From assembly GCA_963825405.1 (NCBI GenBank), contig CAWGTB010000003.1, positions 248,001-312,000 on the forward strand: a stretch of 64,000 nt of DNA. The letters are read 5' to 3'. Positions 17,518 to 25,835 of this stretch are shown piece after piece; position 1 is the stretch's first letter; every line of letters starts with the position of its first letter. Source of the DNA: JACPNO01 sp963825405 (GTDB lineage: Bacteria > Acidobacteriota > Terriglobia > Bryobacterales > Bryobacteraceae). The position numbers and the translations under genes are program-made. The notes below the pieces were generated by a model. That model had not been told where the DNA came from. It saw only the letters and a list, made by a program, of their open reading frames with translations, and searched no databases.

Positions 17518-18158
17518 AATTAAAACGGCTTGGACTCATTTGCCTCAGCGCAGGCATGTTGTACGGAAGCGAAACCGCGGCGGAGCGTTTGAAGACCTCG
17601 GCGGAAGTGCTGACCGAAATCATGTCGGCGCCCGACAAAGGCATTCCCGACGATTTGCTCGAGAGAGCGCAATGCGTGGTGATTGTTCCGGGAATGAAGA
17701 AAGCGGCTTTTGTGGTGGGCGCCCAGTTTGGCAGAGGGTTCATCGAGTGCCGCCGGGCTTCGGGGCATGGATGGTCGGCGCCGGCGGCGATTAAAGTGGA
17801 AGGCGGCAGCTTCGGATTCCAAATCGGCGGCTCGGAAACGGACGCGATCATGCTGGTGATGAACAAGCGCGGCGCCGACAAACTGCTGGCGAGCAAATTC
17901 ACATTGGGTGGAGACGCAAGCGTGGCGGCCGGGCCGGTTGGCCGGACCGCGGCGGCGAATACCGACGCCAAAATGCAGGCCGAGATTCTGACTTACTCCC
18001 GCGCACGCGGCGTATTTGCGGGGATTGCTTTGGATGGCGCAACACTGCGGCCTGATCATGAAGCCAACGCGGAATTGTATGGCGGCAAGCTAACCAATAG
18101 GCAGATTCTCAGGCGGCGCAACGAAGGCTACCGTAGCCGGCACCCAACTGGCGGCTGA
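17514..18158 (+). CDS. SYLF/YSC84-domain lipid-binding protein
   Basis: A short signal peptide (MKLKRLGLICLSAGMLYGS) precedes a SYLF domain with the characteristic VVIVPGMKKAAFVVGAQFGRG, GGSFGFQIGGSETDAIMLVMN and SRARGVFAGIALDGATL. The domain binds phosphoinositides in eukaryotes. In bacteria it is periplasmic or outer-membrane associated, with unclear function. The start at 17514 makes a 4-bp ATGA overlap with the previous gene and follows GGGAG. The operon runs ABM protein, unknown protein, SYLF. Confidence 0.82.
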   Translation: MKLKRLGLICLSAGMLYGSETAAERLKTSAEVLTEIMSAPDKGIPDDLLERAQCVVIVPGMKKAAFVVGAQFGRGFIECRRASGHGWSAPAAIKVEGGSFGFQIGGSETDAIMLVMNKRGADKLLASKFTLGGDASVAAGPVGRTAAANTDAKMQAEILTYSRARGVFAGIALDGATLRPDHEANAELYGGKLTNRQILRRRNEGYRSRHPTGG

Positions 18159-18212
18159 CCTGAGCCGCTATTCCAACCGGAAGCAGTAGAACCGCAGGCA
18201 ATTCACCCGGCA

Positions 18213-18246
18213 GTTGGAAGCCCGTTGTTCGCAATGGGTTTCCAAC
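18213..18246. terminator. Stem-loop between SYLF and LRR genes
   Basis: GTTGGAAGCCC (18213-18223) pairs with GGGTTTCCAAC (18236-18246) with one G-U pair and a 12-nt loop. It lies 55 nt after the SYLF stop. A perfect TATAAT follows at 18259-18264 and may serve the LRR gene, though no good -35 is visible. Confidence 0.4.
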
Positions 18247-18303
18247 CCGCCACGGCGGTATAATCACAATGATTTTTATGAACACTTTTGACGGAGTCTG
18301 CTG

Positions 18304-18876
18304 ATGAAGACAACGGTTTTTTCCGCATTGGCTTCCTTCGTTCAAGCCGCGCAGGCCAAGCCGGCGGCTTCCGAAGCCGAAAACAAGGCCATCGCCCAGG
18401 TCGAGAAGGCCGGCGGCCGGGTTCTGAAAATTGCGCAGAACGACGAACACCTGGAAGTAAATTACAAGCTGGAGGGTGCATCGGTGACCGATGCCAGCCT
18501 GGCGCCGCTACGCGACGTTCCAAATATTGTTCATCTGAACCTGGGCAAGACCTCGGTCACCGACGCTGGGTTGGCGTCGATCAAGGGCCTGACTCAGCTC
18601 ACCGAATTACACCTGGAAGAGACCAAGATCACCGACAAAGGTTTGGCCAGCCTCAAGGATTTGAAGAATTTGGCATACCTAAATCTCTATGGCACCGCGG
18701 TGACGGACGCCGGATTGGACTCGCTGAAGGGCCTAACCAATCTGCGGCATCTGTATTTGTGGCAGACCAAAGTCACCGAAGCCGGGGCGAAGAAGCTGAA
18801 GGCCGCGCTGCCGAACCTGGAGATTGTGGCGGGTTGGGAGTCTGAACCGGCTAAGCCGGAGCCGGCTAAGAAGTAG
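18304..18876 (+). CDS. Leucine-rich-repeat protein
   Basis: After a weakly hydrophobic start, the 190-residue protein has about five LRR units of roughly 24 residues with the consensus LxxLxxLxxLxLxxTxVTDxGL (for example LTELHLEETKITDKGLASL and LAYLNLYGTAVTDAGLDSL), ending in a Lys/Pro/Ala tail. LRRs of this short kind mediate protein binding. Localisation is uncertain because the N-terminus is only marginally signal-like. GGAG lies just upstream of the ATG. The gene converges with thiE and overlaps it by 11 bp. Confidence 0.75.
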   Translation: MKTTVFSALASFVQAAQAKPAASEAENKAIAQVEKAGGRVLKIAQNDEHLEVNYKLEGASVTDASLAPLRDVPNIVHLNLGKTSVTDAGLASIKGLTQLTELHLEETKITDKGLASLKDLKNLAYLNLYGTAVTDAGLDSLKGLTNLRHLYLWQTKVTEAGAKKLKAALPNLEIVAGWESEPAKPEPAKK

Positions 18877-19441
18877 CTTTCTGTTGAAAAAGTGAAATCC
18901 CCGCGATACCGGCCGCGCCTGCTGCCAGGCATTGCGGAGCGTTTTCCCGGTTGATTCCGCCCAGAGCCAGCACCGGCATGCGAACTGTGTGCGCGGCTTC
19001 GCGCAATTTTTCGATTCCAAGCGGCGCGCCGTACGCAGCTTTTGATGGCGTGTAAAACACCGGGCCAAAGACGGCGAAGTCGGCGCCTTCCTGCTCGGCG
19101 CGCCGGACGTCGTCAATGGAGTGGCAGGAGACGGCGATGAGGAATCCTGCAGGCGTGATATGCCGCCACACTGCTGGCGCAATTGATCCGGCCGGCAGGT
19201 GCGCTCCGTGGGCGCCCGTGCCGACGGCCACATCCACGCGATCGTTCACGAGGATTCGCGTCCCACTGGGATTCGGAAACTCCAGAGCGCGCCGAACCAG
19301 CTCAGCGAGATGCCGCGCGGGCAAATCTTTTTCGCGAATCTGGATGCGCTCAATGCCCTGCGATAGCGCACGCTCAATCGAAGCCAGCAGCGGATCGATT
19401 CCGCCTAGCGGTTTCCGGTCGGTGATGTAATAGCGCTGCAT
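18866..19441 (-). CDS. thiE: Thiamine-phosphate synthase (ThiE/TenI family)
   Basis: The TIM-barrel sequence carries the family marks: IQIREKD (pyrophosphate/Mg binding), ILVNDRVDVA, FGPVFYTPSK and a C-terminal glycine-rich phosphate loop (ALGGINRENAPQCLAAGAAGIAGI). The length of 191 residues is near the usual 200. ThiE joins HMP-PP and thiazole phosphate to make thiamine phosphate, while TenI-like relatives act as thiazole isomerases. The signature favours ThiE but does not exclude TenI. It follows modC with no gap, so it lies in the molybdate-transport operon, which is an unusual setting. Confidence 0.75.
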   Translation of the reverse strand: MQRYYITDRKPLGGIDPLLASIERALSQGIERIQIREKDLPARHLAELVRRALEFPNPSGTRILVNDRVDVAVGTGAHGAHLPAGSIAPAVWRHITPAGFLIAVSCHSIDDVRRAEQEGADFAVFGPVFYTPSKAAYGAPLGIEKLREAAHTVRMPVLALGGINRENAPQCLAAGAAGIAGISLFQQKATS

Positions 19442-20501
19442 TCACAAAATGCGCAGGGCTTCGGCGGGAAATTCGATCAGCCATTCCTTGTCGCTGGCAC
19501 GGCTGGCCAGAGTTTCCGGGGAAACCTCGGCGAAGATGCCGCCGGCGAATTCCAGGCACAGCGACTGCGGCTTCTCCGACACACGCAACAACTTGGCGCG
19601 CACCTGGTTGACGCCGGGTTTCGAGCCGTTGTGCACGGAGACACGCAGCTGTTCGGCGCGCATGCAAAGCCAAACACGATCGCCGAGCATGCGCGCGGGA
19701 AAATAAGTTCCGCTCAATTCCTGATCCTGCCAGCGCAAGCGGCTGCTATTGCGGCCGGGATCGAGCGCGATCACTTCGGCTTCGAGCAGATTGGGAATGC
19801 CGAGCAAGCGCGCGGCGTCCAGGCTGGCGGGTTGATCCAGAATTTTGCGAGGCTCGCCGGACTGCAGCAGACGGCCCTGGCGCAGCAGCAGCATTTCATC
19901 GGCGAGTTCGAAGCACTCTTCCAGATCGTCCGTTGCGAGCAGGATCGGGATTTTGAATTCCGCTTGCACCTGGCGCAGCAGTGAATGAAGTTCACGGCGC
20001 ATCGTCGCGTCCAAACCGGACGCGGGCTGGTCCAGTAATAACAGGCGCGGCCCGCCGATGATGGCGCGGGCGAGTGAGCCACGCATTCTTTGCGGCGCTG
20101 AGATAAGGTGAGGCCGCTCGCCGGAAATGGCAGTCAATTCGAAGCGCTCCAGAATTTCGTTGACGCGGCGGTGGCGTTCCAGGCGCGGCCTGCGCACGGC
20201 GGCGAACATCAGGTTTTCGCGCAGCGTCAGGTGGGGGAACAGCACGTGGTTGCGAAACAGATAGCTGCAATTGCGGCGCCGTGGAGGCACATTCACGCGC
20301 GCGGCGGCATCGAACAGAATGGCGTCGTCGAGCAGAATGCGGCCCGCGTCGGGCTGCGCGAAGCCTGCGATGGCATCCAGGATTGAAGTTTTGCCGCTGC
20401 CGTCAGGTCCGAACAAGACCGGTGATACCGGCGGCGGACTCGAATTCGATGTCGAGTGAGAATCCGGCCGCGAAACGCTTGACCAGCCTCGCGCGAATCA
20501 T
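19442..20501 (-). CDS. modC: Molybdate-type ABC transporter ATPase (ModC-like) with degenerate catalytic motifs, one frame break
   Basis: The start ATG at 20501 overlaps the modB stop by 4 bp. One extra base near 20420 breaks the frame just before Walker A, and removing it joins GITVLFGPDGSGK. Walker A (GPDGSGKTS) is intact. Elsewhere the Q-loop position reads YLFRNHVLFPHL, the signature reads SAPQRMRG instead of LSGGQ, Walker B ends LLLLDQP with Gln in place of the catalytic Glu, and the switch region reads ATDDLEE with Asp in place of His. The C-terminal TOBE-like domain is present. It would be the energy subunit for ModB, but the changes predict low or no hydrolysis. Confidence 0.75.
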
Positions 20502-21154
20502 CCGCTCACCTGCGGCTGGTCCAGACGATGAGCGGCGAAGAAGAGGCCCAGGGTGATCGCGGAAAGCGCCAGTACCAGGACGCGGGCGAGCAGCGTATCA
20601 CCGTTATAGAGTGCGACGGCGGCGGTTTGCGTTTGTCCAGGAATGCCGCCTGCGATCATGAGAGTCACGCCGAATTCGCCCAGGGCGCGCGCGAACGCGA
20701 GCAGCCCAGCCGCTGCTACCGCACGTCGCGCGAGCGGCAGAGTGATCCGCCAGAAGACACGCCAGCCGGAGGCGCCGAGGCTGCGTGCTGCGCGTCCGTG
20801 GCTCAATTCCAAACGCTGAAAAGCAATCAGCGTGGATTTCACCAGCAAGGGAATCGCGGAGAGCGTCGAGGCCACTACTGCCGCTTGCCAGGTGAAGATC
20901 AGCGGAGTTCCGAAAGCCCATTCGTACAGCTGTCCGAGCGGGCTGGAGCGTCCCAGCAATACCAGCAGGTAATATCCAATGACGGTGGGCGGCAGCACCA
21001 GCGGCAGTCCGACGATGCCTTCCACCCAGTGCTTGCCGCGGAATTCGCGACGGGCCAACAGGTCAGCCAGCCACAAGCCAATGACCAGCGAAATCAAAGT
21101 TGCGATCGCAGCCACGCGCAAGCTGAGCCAGAGAGGAAACCAGTTGACGGCCAT
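20498..21154 (-). CDS. modB: Molybdate ABC transporter permease
   Basis: The 218-residue protein has about five transmembrane helices and the EAA-type cytoplasmic loop (ARSLGASGWRVFWRITLPLAR) that docks on the ATPase. Features typical of ModB include LVLPPTVIGYYLL and FARALGEFGVTLMIAGGIPGQTQT. It is co-transcribed with modC (4-bp overlap). No ModA binding protein is encoded in the window. Tungstate or sulphate cannot be excluded as substrate. Confidence 0.85.
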   Translation of the reverse strand: MAVNWFPLWLSLRVAAIATLISLVIGLWLADLLARREFRGKHWVEGIVGLPLVLPPTVIGYYLLVLLGRSSPLGQLYEWAFGTPLIFTWQAAVVASTLSAIPLLVKSTLIAFQRLELSHGRAARSLGASGWRVFWRITLPLARRAVAAAGLLAFARALGEFGVTLMIAGGIPGQTQTAAVALYNGDTLLARVLVLALSAITLGLFFAAHRLDQPQVSG

Positions 21155-21178
21155 TTACGGATTCTCAATTATAGCTTT

Positions 21179-22096
21179 CTACGCTTCGACCTCCGTCACC
21201 AGCACGCTGGTTTTACGGCTCTGCCATTTGACCAGTCCGACGCCGGAGAAAATAATCGCCATGGCGATACCCTCTCTCACGCCGAATGGCTCGCGATAAA
21301 ACGCCCAGCCCAGCAGGACCGCAACCACGGAATTCACGTAAGGATAAATCGAGAGCACCGCCACCGGCAGCCGGTCGAGCGCATAGGTGTAGGCGCTGTA
21401 GCCGACGATCGAGCCGAAGGTGACCAGATAAAGCAGCGCCGCGATGCCGCGAAAATTCCAGACGGCGGGACGGGTGTCGAACAGCAGCGCCAGCGGCAGG
21501 GCGGCCAGGCCAGCGACCAGTTGCTGCACGGCGCCGACCACGATGGGATGTGAGCTGATCTGTTGGCGGCGAACGTAGATCGACCCGTACGACCAGCTCG
21601 CCATGCCCAGTTGCAGGATCAGAAACCCTGAGAGGACGCCGTGATTCAAGCTGCTCGATCCCAGGCCGGGCGACACCAGCAGCGCCGTGCCAATGCATCC
21701 GATCAACATTCCGAAGATGGTGGGCGCATGCAGCCGTACGCCGCCGGGCAGCAAGGCTTCAAGGCCCACCAGCCAGAACGGCGAGAGCGTGATGATCAGG
21801 CTGGCCAGGCCGCTCGGGATCAGGGTCTCGGCAAAGACCAGGCAGCCGTTGCCCAGTCCAAGAATTAGCAAGCCGCTTAACGCCGCCGCGCGCAGTTCTT
21901 TGCCGCGGGGAAATTGGGTGCCGCGCGCCAGGCCGAACACGACCATGATCGATCCTGAGATGAGAAAGCGCGCCGAGATGAGCATCAGCGGTGGGAAGGA
22001 CTCCAGCCCAATGCGGATCCCCAGATACGTGGTGCCCCAGAAGAAGCACACGAAGACCAGCGCTAAATAGGATTTCAGGCCTGGATTGTCGGGCAA
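21179..22096 (-). CDS. EamA/DMT-family transporter
   Basis: The 305-residue protein has ten predicted hydrophobic helices in two EamA repeats, with the typical start FVCFFWGTTYLGIRIG and second-repeat signature YLVTFGSIVGYSAYTYAL. Members export metabolites, amino acids or nucleobases, and the substrate cannot be told from sequence. It is 24 bp upstream of modB on the same strand, so probably the first gene of the modBC-thiE transcript. It is divergent from the PfkB kinase with a 34-bp gap. Confidence 0.82.
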   Translation of the reverse strand: MPDNPGLKSYLALVFVCFFWGTTYLGIRIGLESFPPLMLISARFLISGSIMVVFGLARGTQFPRGKELRAAALSGLLILGLGNGCLVFAETLIPSGLASLIITLSPFWLVGLEALLPGGVRLHAPTIFGMLIGCIGTALLVSPGLGSSSLNHGVLSGFLILQLGMASWSYGSIYVRRQQISSHPIVVGAVQQLVAGLAALPLALLFDTRPAVWNFRGIAALLYLVTFGSIVGYSAYTYALDRLPVAVLSIYPYVNSVVAVLLGWAFYREPFGVREGIAMAIIFSGVGLVKWQSRKTSVLVTEVEA

Positions 22097-22130
22097 TTTT
22101 CAGGGTAACATTCCGCGGCACTCGGCTAGA

Positions 22131-23069
22131 ATGGAAGCATTGATTCTCACTCTCACCGTAAATCCTGCCATTGATCGAACCATCACCGTCGACCGGCTTG
22201 CGTTTGACGATAGAGCGTACATCACGTCGATGCACGATTCGGCGGGCGGACGCGGCATCAATGCGTCGTGCGTGATTCACTCTTTCGGGGGTGAGACCAT
22301 GGCGATCGCTCCGGCCGGCGGAAAATCCGGCGCGCGCTTCGAGGAGTTTTTGCGCAATTGCGGATTTCCCTTCGAGCTGGTTCCGATCCGCAAGCCCCTG
22401 CGCACGAATATGGCGATCACCGATAAGCAGGGTCTGACCGCGAAGCTGAATGAAGTGGGTCCTCCTATTGAGAAGGCCGAGCTGGCGCGCATCGAGAAAG
22501 CGGTCACCGCCAAATTGGGCGACGCCACCTGGCTGATGATTTGCGGCAGCCTGCCGCCCGGCGTGCCGTCGCACTTCTATGCGCAGCTGGTGAAGGCGGC
22601 GCGGCATAGCGGCGTGAAAACTTTGCTGGATGCCGATGGGGAAGCGCTGCGGCACGGCATTGAAGAAGGGCCTACGGTGGTGACGCCCAACCAGTCGGAG
22701 GCGGAGCGGCTGCTGAACCGTACCCTGCTCACGCGGGCGCAGTTTTTGGAAGCCGTGACCACGATCCAAGGCATGGGCGCGGAGTCGGTGATTCTTTCGC
22801 TCGGAAGCCGGGGCGCGGTGGCGGCGTCGCGCGGAACGATCGAGGAATTTCTCCCGCCCCGTGTAGATGCCGTGTGCCCCATAGGTGCGGGCGACGCGAT
22901 GGCGGCGGTATTCGTTTGGGCCATGGAGCAAAAGCACAACTTTTCCGAAGCGGTCCGCTGGGGAGTTGCGGCCGGCACGGCTTCGGCGCGCCTGCACGGG
23001 CTGCGCTTCGCATCTCTCGCGCAAACGGAAGAAATCTACCAGCACGTGGAAGTGCGGCGGGTGGAGTAG
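22131..23069 (+). CDS. PfkB-family sugar kinase (1-phosphofructokinase/tagatose-6-P kinase type)
   Basis: The ribokinase fold begins with LTLTVNPAIDRTITVDRL and the substrate-binding GGRGINASCVIHSFGG, as in 1-phosphofructokinases, and ends with the catalytic motif PIGAGDAMAAVFVWA, where the Asp is the base. It should phosphorylate a sugar phosphate using ATP in the cytoplasm. Which sugar is unclear, since no PTS or sugar operon is nearby. I start it at 22131 because an earlier Met at 22086 would overlap the divergent EamA gene. murJ follows immediately. Confidence 0.8.
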   Translation: MEALILTLTVNPAIDRTITVDRLAFDDRAYITSMHDSAGGRGINASCVIHSFGGETMAIAPAGGKSGARFEEFLRNCGFPFELVPIRKPLRTNMAITDKQGLTAKLNEVGPPIEKAELARIEKAVTAKLGDATWLMICGSLPPGVPSHFYAQLVKAARHSGVKTLLDADGEALRHGIEEGPTVVTPNQSEAERLLNRTLLTRAQFLEAVTTIQGMGAESVILSLGSRGAVAASRGTIEEFLPPRVDAVCPIGAGDAMAAVFVWAMEQKHNFSEAVRWGVAAGTASARLHGLRFASLAQTEEIYQHVEVRRVE

Positions 23070-23070
23070 C

Positions 23071-24741
23071 GTGACGCCGGATGGCTCGCCGATTTTGTCC
23101 GCCGACGCCAAGCAGGAGCGCCTGTTCCGCTCGGCAGGCATTGTCTCGATTTCGGTTTTCCTGAGCCGCATCACGGGGCTGATCCGCGAAATCGTCATGG
23201 CCCGCTTGTTTGGAGCGGGGCAGACATACGACGCATTCCTGCTGGGCTTTCGCATCCCGAATCTGACTCGCGATTTATTTGCGGAGGGCGCGCTGTCATC
23301 GGCGTTCGTGCCGGTGTTCACGCGCTATCTGAGCACCAAGGGAAAACAGGAAGCGGCCGAGCTGTACAATCTCGTGGCGACCGTGCTGGTGATGGTCGTA
23401 GGCGCGGTTTGCCTCTGCGGCATTATTTTCAGTCCTCAACTGGTTCACCTGATGGCGCCGGGTTTCGCCGCAGTGCCCGGAAAATTCGAGCTGGCGGTCA
23501 AAATGGCGCGCATCATGTTTCCCTTGCTGCTGCTGGTGGCGCTGGCGGCCCAGGCGATGGGAGTGCTGAACGCGTGCAATCAGTTCGGCGTCCCCGCGTT
23601 GTCCTCCAGCTTTTTCAATCTGGGTTCAGTGATTTTTGGCGTGATCCTGGGAGTGTGGCTGGGGCCACTGCTGGGTATAACGCGGATTGAAGGAATGGCG
23701 TACGGGGTCGTGATCGGCGGCGCCTTACAGTTGCTGTGGCAGGTTCCGAGCCTGGTGCGCGCTGGATTCATTTACCGGCCGCGCATCGATTTTTCCCATC
23801 CCGGGCTGCGCAATATTCTGCAATTGATGATCCCGGCGATCGTGGGCAATGCGTCGGTGCAGATCAATGTGATGGTGAACACCAATTTTGCGTCCAACAT
23901 CACGGACGCTGCCGGACACGTGATCAATGGGCCAGTGAGCTGGCTGAACTATGCGTTCCGGTTCATGCAATTGCCGCTGGGGCTTTTCGGCGTGGCCATT
24001 GCCTCGGCAACGCTGCCCTCAATTTCGCGCAGCGCCGCAACCAAACAAATGGGCGAATTTCGCCATACGCTGGCGCGCTCCCTGGGCATGGTCTTCCTGC
24101 TCACTGTGCCTGCATCGGTGGGCCTGGCAGTGCTGGGGAAGACCATGATCGCGGTGGTTTATCAGGGCGGGGCCATGCGCAGTTCCGACACGCAGCAGAT
24201 TGCCCGCGCCCTTACCTGCTATGCGCTGGGGCTTTGCGGATACGCGGCGGTGAAAGTACTTGCGCCTGCGCTTTATGCGCTTAACGACGCGCGCACGCCC
24301 ATGCTGGTGAGCCTGGCTTCGATTGCCGTCAATTTCACCGCGGCAACCAGTATGATCCGGCTTGCGGGGCTGGGCCATGCCGGGCTGGCGCTATCGACGT
24401 CCATCGTCGCGTCGTTCAGCGCGCTGGCGCTGATGGAAGCGATTCGCCGGCGCATTGGGGGCATTGACGGACGCCAGTTGGTGGTGAGCTTTGCCAAGAT
24501 AGCAGTAGCGTCGGCGGTGATGGGGGTGATCTGTTTTGCAGTCAGCCGTGGCTTGCAAATGTATCTGGGCGATTCACGCTGGATGCGGCTGCTGGAGCTG
24601 GCGGTCACCATTCCGCTCGGGCTCGGAGTTTTCTACATCATCTGCCGGCTGAGCCGGTTGCCGGAGCTGGAATCGGCGATGCGCGCACTTCTTCCGCCAC
24701 TCCTCCGTCGGCTGGGCCTCGCGCGTGCTAAGATTTCTTAA
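23071..24741 (+). CDS. murJ: Lipid II flippase MurJ
   Basis: The 556-residue integral membrane protein has about 14 helices and the MurJ/MviN family marks: FLSRITGLIREIVMARLFG at the N-terminus (with the functional Arg residues), AFLLGFRIPNLTRDLFAEGALSSAFVP, and NTNFAS in the central cavity. It moves lipid II across the inner membrane for peptidoglycan synthesis. The GTG at 23071 lies right after the kinase stop and follows GGTGGAG, a good ribosome-binding site. It is tightly followed by the zinc-ribbon protein (3-nt gap), so the kinase, murJ and zinc-ribbon genes probably form one operon. Confidence 0.9.
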   Translation: MTPDGSPILSADAKQERLFRSAGIVSISVFLSRITGLIREIVMARLFGAGQTYDAFLLGFRIPNLTRDLFAEGALSSAFVPVFTRYLSTKGKQEAAELYNLVATVLVMVVGAVCLCGIIFSPQLVHLMAPGFAAVPGKFELAVKMARIMFPLLLLVALAAQAMGVLNACNQFGVPALSSSFFNLGSVIFGVILGVWLGPLLGITRIEGMAYGVVIGGALQLLWQVPSLVRAGFIYRPRIDFSHPGLRNILQLMIPAIVGNASVQINVMVNTNFASNITDAAGHVINGPVSWLNYAFRFMQLPLGLFGVAIASATLPSISRSAATKQMGEFRHTLARSLGMVFLLTVPASVGLAVLGKTMIAVVYQGGAMRSSDTQQIARALTCYALGLCGYAAVKVLAPALYALNDARTPMLVSLASIAVNFTAATSMIRLAGLGHAGLALSTSIVASFSALALMEAIRRRIGGIDGRQLVVSFAKIAVASAVMGVICFAVSRGLQMYLGDSRWMRLLELAVTIPLGLGVFYIICRLSRLPELESAMRALLPPLLRRLGLARAKIS

Positions 24742-24744
24742 GGA

Positions 24745-25512
24745 ATGCTTCCCGATATAGAGCGGGTGATCCGGTTGCAAGATTTGGACAGCCGGGCCGC
24801 TGAGTTGACTCGCGAGATTTCTGCGCTCCCCAGACACGTCGCTGAAATTGAGAAGAAACTGGAATCGCACCAGCGCAAGCTGGAGGCGGACCGGGCCGCT
24901 CTGGTTGCTAACCAGAAGGAGCGCAAGCGGCTGGAAGGCGAAATCCAACTGCAGGAACAGAAGATTTCCAAGCTGAAAGAGCAGATGCTGGGCGCGAAGA
25001 CCAACGACCAGTACCGGGCGTTCCAGCACGAAATTGAATTCTGCGAAAAAGAGGTCCGCCAGTCCGAGGATCGAATTCTGGAGCTGATGTCGGAATCCGA
25101 GCCGCTGGATAAGAACGTAAAGGCCGCCGAGGTCGCGCTGAAACAGGAAAAGGCGCAGGTGGAGGCCGAAAAACTGGAAGCCCGGCAGCGGACCGACGTG
25201 GATCAAAAGCAGTTGGCGGAATTGCAGATCCAGCGAAAGTCCATCGCTGCGCAAGTGACCCCCGCGGTACTGGCGAATTATGACCGGCTTCGCAAAGGGC
25301 GCGGCGGAATCGCGATAACCGAAGCCGTGGGGGGGCGCTGCTCGGCGTGCCACATGGCGCTACGTCCGCAGTTCTCGCAGGATTTGAAACGCGGCGAGCA
25401 AGTGATGTACTGCGAAAGCTGCAGCCGGATCATCTATTACAATCCACCCCAAAATTTTGACGATCTGGCAGCTGCACCGGCTCCGCCTCCGCGAAGTGTG
25501 ACAACGCCTTAG
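24745..25512 (+). CDS. C4 zinc-ribbon coiled-coil protein
   Basis: About 170 residues of heptad-patterned coiled coil (rich in Glu, Lys, Gln and Leu) precede a C-terminal zinc ribbon with two CxxC pairs (GRCSACH and YCESC) and the family-typical RPQFSQDLKRGEQVMYC. Homologues in many bacteria are uncharacterised and are thought to bind nucleic acid or proteins. The tail is Pro/Ala-rich. It converges with the small coiled-coil gene, overlapping by 4 bp. Confidence 0.82.
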   Translation: MLPDIERVIRLQDLDSRAAELTREISALPRHVAEIEKKLESHQRKLEADRAALVANQKERKRLEGEIQLQEQKISKLKEQMLGAKTNDQYRAFQHEIEFCEKEVRQSEDRILELMSESEPLDKNVKAAEVALKQEKAQVEAEKLEARQRTDVDQKQLAELQIQRKSIAAQVTPAVLANYDRLRKGRGGIAITEAVGGRCSACHMALRPQFSQDLKRGEQVMYCESCSRIIYYNPPQNFDDLAAAPAPPPRSVTTP

Positions 25513-25811
25513 TTGTGGCCGTTGGTCTTATTCTTCTTGAGCGCGTCGATGAAGCTGGCTAGCTTGCGTTCGGTACCGGCTTGAGCTTTGGCCAATTCTG
25601 CCAGCCGTTGCTCGGTCCGCTGCCCGGCATCAATCAAAGCGTTGATTTTGAATTCGGCGGTGTTTTGCGCTTCGCGGATGTTGATGACCAGCTTTATGCC
25701 GGTCCTCATCAGATTGCTCATGGCGCCAAACTGGCGCTCCATTTTGTCCATGCGCCCCTCGGCGGCCGCTTGGATCTGCAGGATGTGCTCGATAGCCTTT
25801 TCGACTTCCAT
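25509..25811 (-). CDS. Small coiled-coil protein of unknown function
   Basis: The 100-residue protein is almost entirely helical, with heptads over residues 1-40 and 58-95 (AEGRMDKMERQFGAMSNLM; RTEQRLAELAKAQAGTERKL). No signal peptide or membrane helix is present. I recall similar short proteins as a multi-copy acidobacterial family with no assigned function. It is a single gene, convergent with the zinc-ribbon gene. Confidence 0.6.
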   Translation of the reverse strand: MEVEKAIEHILQIQAAAEGRMDKMERQFGAMSNLMRTGIKLVINIREAQNTAEFKINALIDAGQRTEQRLAELAKAQAGTERKLASFIDALKKNKTNGHN

Positions 25812-25835
25812 CTGCCCCGATTCTAACAGAACAGC

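Noticed and set aside
21759..23321. A 520-codon minus-strand frame opposite the PfkB kinase and murJ
   Set aside because: Its composition is Arg/His/Pro-rich with no family features, and it covers two well-conserved genes on the other strand.
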